Assembly: GCA_938075155.1 (NCBI GenBank)
Contig: CALJGL010000012.1
Span: forward strand, 150,591 to 214,590
Direction of reading: 5' to 3'
Length of the DNA: 64,000 nucleotides
Source: UBA12191 sp009937185
GTDB lineage: Bacteria; Planctomycetota; UBA8108; UBA1146
Part shown: piece by piece, positions 44,408 to 51,785 of the stretch
Layout: each line of letters starts with the position of its first letter
How positions within the stretch are numbered: position 1 is the stretch's first letter
Translations under genes and position numbers: made by a program
Notes under the pieces: model-generated
What the model was told of the DNA's origin: nothing
Database searches by the model: none
What the model saw: the letters and a program-made list of their open reading frames with translations, nothing else

Positions 44408-45489
44408 GTTTTCACAATCCTCTCTAACCAGTATTTTTCGATAGATGCGCTGATCTGTTCAGCACAGGTTCTGTAGGCTTCTATTGGCCTACCAACAGGA
44501 TCAGATACTCCTACAGCATCAATCATGAAGAGTTTTGACTGTAGATTCAGATCGTCTTCGAATTCGACAGCAATGGTGTCCCTGTGATTGGGAGCGAGTG
44601 CGAGAATTAGGTCAGCGGATTCGAGCATGGAGACCTGAAGTTGACGGGAGGTGTGTTCGGTAGCATCCGACCCCATTTCTTTCATGACCGTTTGTGCATG
44701 ACGGCTCGCTGCTCCTCCGGAGGAATAAAGTGCTGCGCTATGAATCTTGTAGCCATGTGCTGGTAACTCGCTTACTGAGATACCTTCTTTATTAGCAATC
44801 ATCTTTTTACACAGAGCTTCTGCCATGGGACTACGACACGTATTCCCCGTGCAGACAAAGAGGACATTGATTCTTCCCAAGGCTTTACTGATGCTCTCTG
44901 AGCTGATAAGTCCTTCTCTCAGAATCCGGAAGTCACCTGACTCGTCGAATTTGACGATGGTGGAGGCTTCTCCAATGACGCACGGGCCACCATCGAGAGC
45001 GACATTGACCTCTTCCCCTATGCTGTTCACCGCGTTTACGCAAGTCAACGGTGGGGGCTCCCCATTTTTATTAGCACTGGAAGCAATTAGGGGCCCCGTT
45101 AAGTCCAATAGCTTTCGAGTGACCTCATGAGCGGGGAAACGAACCCCTAATCCCGTTTTTGATCCGTCGGGAATGATGATCGTCATCGGGCCTGGCCAAA
45201 AGCGATCGATCAACTTTTGGATATCTGAGGGGATCTCAGTGATCAGTGGTTTTAGCTGATTCATATCGGAGATGTGAACTGTAAAAGGTCGGTTTCCTAA
45301 ACGTCCCTTTGCCTGAGCGAGTTTCTCTCGGGCTTCTGGATCCCCTTGAATCGCACCTAGTCCATAGACCGTTTCTGTGGGGAAAATTATCAAGTTCCCG
45401 ATGGCGATCTCATCCACTGCTTGCTGAAGCGAAGCGGAATCGGGACTTTCGTTATCGAAAGTTAATATACGTGGATTCATTTCGATCAC
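44404..45489 (-). CDS. Fusion of TsaC/Sua5 (YrdC) domain and low-molecular-weight phosphatase (YwlE-like)
   Basis: This protein of 361 residues joins two enzymes. Residues 15-195 are a YrdC/Sua5 domain (Phe-Pro-Thr-Glu-Thr-Val-Tyr-Gly-Leu, Lys-Gly-Arg, Ser-Ser-Ala-Asn) that makes threonylcarbamoyl-AMP for tRNA t6A. Residues 207-355 are a low-molecular-weight phosphatase with P-loop Cys213-Thr-Gly-Asn-Thr-Cys-Arg219-Ser and an Asp-Pro general-acid loop. The Thr inside the loop matches YwlE protein-arginine phosphatases rather than tyrosine phosphatases, which usually have Ile. In B. subtilis these are separate genes ywlC and ywlE followed by ywlF (rpiB). GTG 45489 or ATG 45480 may be the start; neither has a strong ribosome-binding site. 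Confidence 0.9.
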   Translation of the reverse strand: MIEMNPRILTFDNESPDSASLQQAVDEIAIGNLIIFPTETVYGLGAIQGDPEAREKLAQAKGRLGNRPFTVHISDMNQLKPLITEIPSDIQKLIDRFWPGPMTIIIPDGSKTGLGVRFPAHEVTRKLLDLTGPLIASSANKNGEPPPLTCVNAVNSIGEEVNVALDGGPCVIGEASTIVKFDESGDFRILREGLISSESISKALGRINVLFVCTGNTCRSPMAEALCKKMIANKEGISVSELPAHGYKIHSAALYSSGGAASRHAQTVMKEMGSDATEHTSRQLQVSMLESADLILALAPNHRDTIAVEFEDDLNLQSKLFMIDAVGVSDPVGRPIEAYRTCAEQISASIEKYWLERIVKT

Positions 45490-45592
45490 ATTTCATGGAG
45501 ATCCTTCACCGCCCAGTTCTGTGGAAGAATCTGGAATCAATACTGCCACCCGATAGGAGGGAGGTCAAACATCGTTGAGTAAACTGCGTTGA

Positions 45593-46465
45593 TTAAACTG
45601 CGGCGTGATATGAGGAGCGAACCAAGGGAGCGGATTCCACTTTGATGAATCCGAGCCCTCTGGCGAAGTCTCCTAGACCGTTGAATTCTTCCGGTGACCA
45701 ATATCTTTTCACGGGAATATGTCGATCAGAAGGTGCGAGGTATTGCCCCAGATTGATTCTTCGTGAACCCGCATTGAACAGGTCCTGAATCGTTTCTTTC
45801 ACTTCGTCCTCTTGCTCACCCAGTCCCAAAATGAGACTCGACTTGACCCGATCTCCTCCAATTTTTTCGGCTGCACTCGCGAGCAGAGAAACGGAGTGAT
45901 CGTAGTTTGAGCCGGGCCGCGCTGCCGGGTAGAGGCGCCTTACGGTTTCTACGTTATGTGAAAATATCGTAGGATTCGCATTGAGAACGATTTCGAGTCC
46001 AAGAACCGGATCGGGTCGGAAGTCCGGGACCAAAACTTCGGTGGTGGCACTCGGTAATTTCTCTCGAAGAGCTTCCAATGTCTTCGCGAATTGACCTGCG
46101 CCTCCGTCTGGGAGGTCGTCACGGTCAACACTTGTAATGACGACATGCTTGAGGTCGAGGCGAGCAGCCGCTTCTGCAAGCTCGCCGGGTTCGTCCGGGT
46201 CGACTGGAGTGGGCGATCCCTTACTGACAGCACAGAAACCACATTTACGTGTGCACACTTCGCCAAGAATAAGGAAGGTGGCTGTTCCCCTCTGCCAACA
46301 TTCGTAAATATTAGGGCAATGAGCTTCTTGGCAGACAGTGTGAAGCCCACCTTTACTCATCAACTCTCCGACACGTTTGAGAGAGTCGTCTCCGGGGACG
46401 GCAACCTTGATCCAAGATGGTCGTTCAAGTTTTGGTTTTTTTCCGCGATATTCAACGGGACTCAT
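45593..46465 (-). CDS. lipA: Lipoyl synthase
   Basis: This 290-residue radical SAM enzyme inserts two sulfurs into octanoyl groups on E2 and GcvH-type proteins. The auxiliary cluster cysteines are Cys-x4-Cys-x5-Cys (Val-Cys-Gln-Glu-Ala-His-Cys-Pro-Asn-Ile-Tyr-Glu-Cys) and the radical SAM cluster is Cys-Thr-Arg-Lys-Cys-Gly-Phe-Cys. The C-terminus keeps Arg-Ser-Ser-Tyr, with the cluster serine. ATG 46465 is chosen, with AGAGG eight bases upstream; a longer frame to 46711 runs antiparallel-free through lipB and is not LipA-like. It overlaps the lipB stop by four bases, so both steps of lipoylation are coupled. Confidence 0.95.
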   Translation of the reverse strand: MSPVEYRGKKPKLERPSWIKVAVPGDDSLKRVGELMSKGGLHTVCQEAHCPNIYECWQRGTATFLILGEVCTRKCGFCAVSKGSPTPVDPDEPGELAEAAARLDLKHVVITSVDRDDLPDGGAGQFAKTLEALREKLPSATTEVLVPDFRPDPVLGLEIVLNANPTIFSHNVETVRRLYPAARPGSNYDHSVSLLASAAEKIGGDRVKSSLILGLGEQEDEVKETIQDLFNAGSRRINLGQYLAPSDRHIPVKRYWSPEEFNGLGDFARGLGFIKVESAPLVRSSYHAAV

Positions 46466-47145
46466 GAGGAGACCTCTGTCCTGTTGAGGAGGCTCAAAAG
46501 ATGAAACTTGAGGCGGGCTTCCACTGCGGGGATCTCTACGGAAGAACCCAATAAAGATTCCATGGTCGTGATTTTGCAGTTCTTTAACCCACAGGGAATG
46601 ATCCACTGAAACGGTTCTTGGTTTCCACTGACATACAAGGCGAGCCCATGTCCTGTTACCCAACGACGGACGCTGAGTCCGACGGAAGCAATTTTGGAAT
46701 CCCCGACCCACACTCCTGTGTGGTCTCGATCTCGTTGACCTTCAATATTCCAGTCACCCAAGGTCAGCAGAATCGCTTCCTCTAAGTTTCTGAGAAGTAC
46801 GTGAAGATCTCGCTCATGTTCTTGAAGTTGAATCACGGGGTAGGCCAGAAGTTGACCAGGTCCGTGATAAGTCGCTTCACCGCCACGGTCGACACTGCAT
46901 CGATCGATACCATGTTGGGAGAGCTTCGCTTCTTCGAGGATTGAATTCTCGCCTTGTGCTCCACTTCCGAGAGTCACCACTGGCGACGGTTCGAAGAGGA
47001 GGACTCTTTGCTGTAGGTCTGAGTTTACGGCAGTTCCAAGTTCCGCTTGAAGGTCCAGCATATGCTGATGAATTTCAGCGAAAGAAACTCTGCCGGGAGA
47101 CTCGACAAGGACAACATCAGAATCTGTTTTCACTGCAGAATTCAT
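46462..47145 (-). CDS. lipB: Octanoyltransferase LipB
   Basis: This enzyme of about 227 residues moves octanoate from acyl-carrier protein to the lipoyl-domain lysine. The signature Arg-Gly-Gly-Glu-Ala-Thr-Tyr-His-Gly-Pro-Gly-Gln-Leu, the catalytic Lys in Lys-Ile-Ala-Ser-Val-Gly and the nucleophile Cys in Ile-Pro-Cys-Gly-Leu are visible. ATG 47145 is preferred to the upstream TTG 47178, which overlaps the E2 gene. It follows the E2 gene by about ten bases and overlaps lipA, so the substrate protein and both lipoylation enzymes probably share one transcript. Confidence 0.93.
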   Translation of the reverse strand: MNSAVKTDSDVVLVESPGRVSFAEIHQHMLDLQAELGTAVNSDLQQRVLLFEPSPVVTLGSGAQGENSILEEAKLSQHGIDRCSVDRGGEATYHGPGQLLAYPVIQLQEHERDLHVLLRNLEEAILLTLGDWNIEGQRDRDHTGVWVGDSKIASVGLSVRRWVTGHGLALYVSGNQEPFQWIIPCGLKNCKITTMESLLGSSVEIPAVEARLKFHLLSLLNRTEVSS

Positions 47146-47155
47146 CACGGCGACA

Positions 47156-48895
47156 TTAACCAATCGAAGATTCGTCAAAGTTTTCGAGAGTATTTTTTAC
47201 GTGTGACATGAAATGATCCGCAAGAGCCCCATCGACGATGCGGTGATCGTATGAGAGGCACATGTAGAGCATATCCCGAATGGCGATCTTGTCGCCGTCT
47301 ACGACGACGGGACGTTTAATGATTCCGCCTACACCTAAAATCGCGACCTGCGGCTGATTGATGATCGGAATACCGAAGAGCCCTCCGAATTGACCCGGAT
47401 TCGTTATCGTGAATGTTCCTCCAGCGACTTCGTCAGGAAGCAACTGTTTGTTACGGGCTCGGTGGGCCACGTCGGTGACCGATTTTTGAATCCCTGCGAT
47501 GCTCATATCTTGAACGTTTTTAACAACAGGAACGATCAGTCCATTTTCCAATGCCACGGCAATGCCGATATTGACATCGTCATGCAGGAGTAAATCATCT
47601 CCGTCGATCGAGGAATTGACATGCGGGAACTGACGCAATGCATCGCAACAGGCTTTAAGGAAGAAGGGCATAAAGGTTAACTTTGTGCCATTACGAGAGA
47701 TAAACTCGTTCTTCCACTTCTGCCTCATTTGAGAAATGGTGGTCATGTCCGCTTCGAACACAGAGTGAACATGTGCCGAAGTTCTGCGGGATTCCACCAT
47801 GTGCTCTGCGATCTTCTTGCGCATGACGGACATTTTTTCGACGCGACTGCCTCCGCGGGGAAGTCCCTGAGGAGCCAGTGCAGGGGGCGCTGCTGCGGAC
47901 GCAGAGGGAGCGGACGCAGGTACTGATCTGGGAGCAGCGGGTGCTGCACTGACAGGAGTTGCCGAGGCTGCGCCGCTTGCAATGAAGCCTAGAATATCGC
48001 TCTTGGTGATTCGGCCCCCGGCTCCTGTTCCTGGGATCACGGAGAGGTCGCCAATGCCGTTGTCTTTGGCCATCTTTCTGACCAGTGGAGAAGATCTGAC
48101 TTTTTGACCTGAACCGGTTGTCGTTCCGTTCACTGCAGTCGCGGCCGAAACTGGTGCTGGAGCAGCAGGTGCTGCAACAGGCGCGGGAGTAGCAGGAGCC
48201 GCAACAGGCGCGGGAGCAGCAGGTGCTGCAACAGCCGCAGCCGCAGCAGGAGTTGCCGCAGCAACACCCGATCCGATGCGTGCCACAATCGTATTGACGT
48301 CGACAGTCGTGCCTTCTTCAACAAGGATTTCTGCCAATGTACCACTGGCAGGTGCAGGTACTTCTGCATCTACCTTGTCAGTGGAAATCTCGAAGAGAGG
48401 CTCATCGCGCTCGATGGTGTCTCCCGGTTTTTTGAACCAACGCGTCAGAGTTCCCTCGGCGATGGACTCTCCCATTTGGGGCATCGGAACATCTGTGAGA
48501 TCTCCACCCGAAGCTGCAACAGGTGCGGCAACAGGTGCGGGTGTCTCTGCCACCGGAGCAGGGGTTGCCACAGGTGCCGCGACAGGTGCGGCGACAGGTG
48601 CGGCGGGTGTTTCCTCTGCGACAGGAGTCGCAGGTGCCGCATCATTAGCGACGGCACTTCCGCTACCGAGAAGGGCGACGACAGTATTCACTTCGACGGT
48701 CACACCTTCTTCGACGATGATCTTTTCAAGAATTCCATCTGCGGGAGCGGGAACTTCTGCATCGACTTTATCTGTCGAGATTTCGAAAAGAGGTTCATCG
48801 CGCTGGATGACATCTCCGGGCTTTTTGAACCAGCGGGTTAGGGTGCCCTCGGCGATGGATTCGCCCATTTGGGGCATCAGGACTTCTGTCGACAT
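47156..48895 (-). CDS. 2-oxoacid dehydrogenase E2 (dihydrolipoamide acyltransferase)
   Basis: This 579-residue core subunit carries two lipoyl domains (about 2-78 and 135-210; lipoyl lysines Lys43 and Lys174, both in Thr-Asp-Lys-Val-Asp-Ala), Ala/Pro-rich hinges, a peripheral-subunit-binding domain (about 266-303) and a catalytic domain (about 345-579) with the active-site His551 in Asp-His-Arg-Ile-Val-Asp-Gly. The two lipoyl domains are nearly identical over their first 50 residues. It transfers acyl groups to CoA; pyruvate or branched-chain substrate cannot be told from E2 alone. The E1-beta and E3 genes lie upstream on the same strand, and lipB and lipA downstream. Confidence 0.93.
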   Translation of the reverse strand: MSTEVLMPQMGESIAEGTLTRWFKKPGDVIQRDEPLFEISTDKVDAEVPAPADGILEKIIVEEGVTVEVNTVVALLGSGSAVANDAAPATPVAEETPAAPVAAPVAAPVATPAPVAETPAPVAAPVAASGGDLTDVPMPQMGESIAEGTLTRWFKKPGDTIERDEPLFEISTDKVDAEVPAPASGTLAEILVEEGTTVDVNTIVARIGSGVAAATPAAAAAVAAPAAPAPVAAPATPAPVAAPAAPAPVSAATAVNGTTTGSGQKVRSSPLVRKMAKDNGIGDLSVIPGTGAGGRITKSDILGFIASGAASATPVSAAPAAPRSVPASAPSASAAAPPALAPQGLPRGGSRVEKMSVMRKKIAEHMVESRRTSAHVHSVFEADMTTISQMRQKWKNEFISRNGTKLTFMPFFLKACCDALRQFPHVNSSIDGDDLLLHDDVNIGIAVALENGLIVPVVKNVQDMSIAGIQKSVTDVAHRARNKQLLPDEVAGGTFTITNPGQFGGLFGIPIINQPQVAILGVGGIIKRPVVVDGDKIAIRDMLYMCLSYDHRIVDGALADHFMSHVKNTLENFDESSIG

Positions 48896-49112
48896 TTTTG
48901 ATCACTTCTTCCTGGACCAGGGGGCGTGCGGGTACGGAACCCGAGATTGCCCCGATTTTGGTGACGGCACACTCTTCCATCACGAAGGGTGATCATACCC
49001 GGGGGCACCGGTTTCAACCACCGCAGTTGGGTGACAGAGACTGTTAAATTCATGGAATCCTGCTGATAAACAGGACGGAGTGATCAAGAAAAGGCGAAGA
49101 AGAGACCAAGGC

Positions 49113-50093
49113 TCACCAGCGGGCGAGATCTCGAATTTCGTCAAGAATTCTGTTTTCGTCGGGAAGGGAGGCATCTTCTAAAACAGCGGCGAGCGGAATG
49201 GGGACGTCGAGGGCAGCCACTCTCCTGACAGGAGCGTCGAGGTCCTCAAAACAGTGCTCGACGATCCGTGCGGAGATCTCCGCTCCAGCCCCTCCGGTGA
49301 GGTTGTCCTCATGGATCACGAGAACTTTTCCGGTTTTCCTGACGGTGGAATAGATCGCATCGAGATCTAGCGGGCAAAGAGATCTTAAGTCGAGGATTTC
49401 ACAGGAGATGCCGTCCTCCTCCTCGGCTCTTTTTACCGCGGAAGCGCAGCGATGAAGCATGGCTCCCCATGTGATGATGCTGACCTGATCCCCTTCTCGG
49501 TGGAGACGAGCGACCCCGGGTGGAATCGCTTCAGGAGTTCCAGAGACTTCTTCTTTAAGGGTTCGATAGAGCCCCTTTTGTTCCAGGAATAATACTGGAT
49601 TCGGATCTTTCACCGCACCCAGAAGCATTCCGTGGACGTCCGTCACAGTTGCCGGAACGACTATTTTTATCCCCGGAGTATTGAGGAAAAAAGATTCGAC
49701 CATCTGACTATGAAAGGGGCCAGCATGAACCCCTCCTCCGGATGGGCCTCGAACGACGATGGGGACGTTTTGTCCCCATCTGAAATGACAAGTAGCGGCA
49801 AAATTGGTCAGTTGGTTAAACGTGCATGAAATGAAATCGATGAACTGCATTTCGACGATCGGTTTCAGTCCGGCCATGCTCGCCCCGATCGCTGCTCCTA
49901 CGAGTCCTGTTTCAACGATAGGGGTGTCGATGATTCGATCCTCGCCAAATTCCTTGAGGAAACCATCCGTCAATTTGAACGCTCCACCATAGGCGCCGAT
50001 GTCTTCGCCCATGAGGAATGCCGTCGGATCCTCTTTGAGGACCTGACGCAACGCTCTTTGTAATGATTCAAGGTATGTGATGGTTTCTGCCAA
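49113..50093 (-). CDS. 2-oxoacid dehydrogenase E1 component, beta subunit
   Basis: This 326-residue subunit is a typical PdhB/BkdB: Gly-Glu-Asp-Ile-Gly-Ala-Tyr-Gly-Gly near residue 30, Gly-Leu-Lys-Pro-Ile-Val-Glu-Met-Gln-Phe, and the conserved His in Gly-Pro-Phe-His-Ser-Gln. E1-beta normally forms an alpha2beta2 tetramer with a separate E1-alpha that binds thiamine diphosphate. No separate alpha gene is in the window, but a full alpha-beta fusion is encoded divergently at 51.8-53.9 kb. It lies between the E3 gene (9 bases away) and the E2 gene on the minus strand. Confidence 0.92.
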   Translation of the reverse strand: MAETITYLESLQRALRQVLKEDPTAFLMGEDIGAYGGAFKLTDGFLKEFGEDRIIDTPIVETGLVGAAIGASMAGLKPIVEMQFIDFISCTFNQLTNFAATCHFRWGQNVPIVVRGPSGGGVHAGPFHSQMVESFFLNTPGIKIVVPATVTDVHGMLLGAVKDPNPVLFLEQKGLYRTLKEEVSGTPEAIPPGVARLHREGDQVSIITWGAMLHRCASAVKRAEEEDGISCEILDLRSLCPLDLDAIYSTVRKTGKVLVIHEDNLTGGAGAEISARIVEHCFEDLDAPVRRVAALDVPIPLAAVLEDASLPDENRILDEIRDLARW

Positions 50094-50102
50094 AGCTTTC
50101 TC

Positions 50103-51518
50103 CTACATATGGATGGCGCCGCCGACGAGACCGTGGGCTGCTTCCATCATTCCTTCACCCAAAGTGGGATGTGGGTGAATGATATGTGCCAGATCTTCGG
50201 CAGTTCCTTCAAGTCCAAGAATCGCACAACCTTCACTGATCAGATCGGTGGCGTGAGGTCCGACAATATGGATCCCCAATATTTCTCCATACTTTTCATC
50301 AGCGATGATTTTGAAGAAGCCTGGGATCGCCTTGCCGACGATGCCTGCTTTTCCGAGAGCAGACAGGGGGAACTTCGACACTTTGATGGAATGACCGGCT
50401 TCTTTGGCAGCGTTTTCCGTCAATCCAATACTGGCCACCTCGGGATGACAGTAGGTCGCATTGGGGACGCGTTCGTTGACGATGGGATGCGTGTGCATTC
50501 CTGCTATCGACTCTACAGCAATGACCCCTTCCGCACTGGCGACATGAGCGAGTTGCGGAGTTCCGTGGACGATGTCACCGATCGCGAAAATGTTTGGGCG
50601 TGAAGTACTCTGATCTGGATTCACGGGAATGAATCCACGCTCAGTTTTGATGCCCACCTGATCAAGTTTGAGGCCCTCAGTCACAGGCTTACGCCCTATG
50701 GCGCAAAGAAGAATATCCGCTTGGATCTCTTCGGTTTTTCCATTTCCATCGGTCAGAACCAGATCCACTCCATTAGACGTGGGTGTGGCTTTTTCCAACT
50801 TGGTGGAAACCATACTGCGTATGCCGTGTTTCTTGAATGATCTCTGAAGCTCTGAAGAGCTTTCGTGATCCTCGATGGGCAACAGGCGATCCATCATTTC
50901 AACCAGTGTGACATCGCTGCCGAATGAGTTGAGAATGGATGCGAACTCGCAGCCCACTGCTCCGGCTCCAAGAACTACCGTTTTACCGGGGACTTTTGAG
51001 AGTCGAAGAGCTTCGTCGCTCGTGATGATCTTGTCGGTAGACCAGTCGAGGAAACCTGGACGTGCGGCCACAGAGCCGGTCGCCAAGATGATATTTTTCG
51101 CTTCGACGGTTTTTTCAGTGTTGTCGTCGATGACGACACGGATTGAGTTTAGACCGTCCAGTCGTCCAGTCCCGTGAACAGTGGTGATCCCATTCTTCTT
51201 CAGAAGGTATTCCACGCCCTTAGCATTTTTCTGAACGATTTTTTTCTGGAAGGAGAGGACTCCGTCCATATCTACAGAAGGGTTTTCAATGTTCACTCCG
51301 AAATAGGAGGACTCTCGGGCGACATCGATCACGTGTGCACTCTGAAGAAGAGCTTTTGTGGGGATGCAACCTCGGTGAAGACAGGTCCCTCCGGGTTGGG
51401 GGTCCTTTTCGATCAGAATAGTGGACAGGCCTAGTTGTCCAGCACGGATTGCAGCGACATATCCACCGGGTCCGCCTCCGATGACAGCAACATCGAAACT
51501 GCCGATCTTCTCGACCAT
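50103..51518 (-). CDS. lpdA: Dihydrolipoyl dehydrogenase (E3)
   Basis: This 471-residue FAD enzyme reoxidises dihydrolipoyl groups with NAD+. It has the FAD loop Gly-Gly-Gly-Pro-Gly-Gly-Tyr, the redox pair in Gly-Gly-Thr-Cys-Leu-His-Arg-Gly-Cys-Ile-Pro, the NAD loop Gly-Ala-Gly-Ala-Val-Gly-Cys-Glu-Phe and the C-terminal His-Pro-His-Pro-Thr interface motif. ATG 51518 is chosen, with AAAGGA upstream; the frame to 51548 adds ten residues. It is the first gene of the leftward E3-E1beta-E2-lipB-lipA run. The 267-base divergent spacer to the fused E1 gene must hold promoters for both directions. Confidence 0.95.
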   Translation of the reverse strand: MVEKIGSFDVAVIGGGPGGYVAAIRAGQLGLSTILIEKDPQPGGTCLHRGCIPTKALLQSAHVIDVARESSYFGVNIENPSVDMDGVLSFQKKIVQKNAKGVEYLLKKNGITTVHGTGRLDGLNSIRVVIDDNTEKTVEAKNIILATGSVAARPGFLDWSTDKIITSDEALRLSKVPGKTVVLGAGAVGCEFASILNSFGSDVTLVEMMDRLLPIEDHESSSELQRSFKKHGIRSMVSTKLEKATPTSNGVDLVLTDGNGKTEEIQADILLCAIGRKPVTEGLKLDQVGIKTERGFIPVNPDQSTSRPNIFAIGDIVHGTPQLAHVASAEGVIAVESIAGMHTHPIVNERVPNATYCHPEVASIGLTENAAKEAGHSIKVSKFPLSALGKAGIVGKAIPGFFKIIADEKYGEILGIHIVGPHATDLISEGCAILGLEGTAEDLAHIIHPHPTLGEGMMEAAHGLVGGAIHM

Positions 51519-51785
51519 TTCAGGTCCTTTCTGCCCCATCTCGGGCAAATAAATCCATCGAATCTCAAGTGTGCTTTTGAGGAGTTTGATTCACGAATCG
51601 ACAACATCCGGGCACGAGTGCTGTGACGATACCCGGAAGGTGCCCTGCTCATCCAGCGAAGAGAGCTTTCGGGTCTCGTTGAATGGTCGCCACTTGGACC
51701 CTAGAATGCCAACAGGTCGTGAATGTCCACTTTGGAGGCATTCGCTTTATCTTTCCTGTCTCCCGGAAAGTGGTGAGGACCCTAA

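Noticed and set aside
46466..46711. N-terminal extension of lipA by 82 residues
   Set aside because: The extension lies within lipB in another frame and does not resemble any LipA; ATG 46465 has a good ribosome-binding site.
48276..48992. 238-codon plus-strand frame antisense to the E2 gene
   Set aside because: It is the mirror of Ala/Pro-rich linker and duplicated lipoyl codons, and its translation is low-complexity Gly/Ala/Thr repeats.
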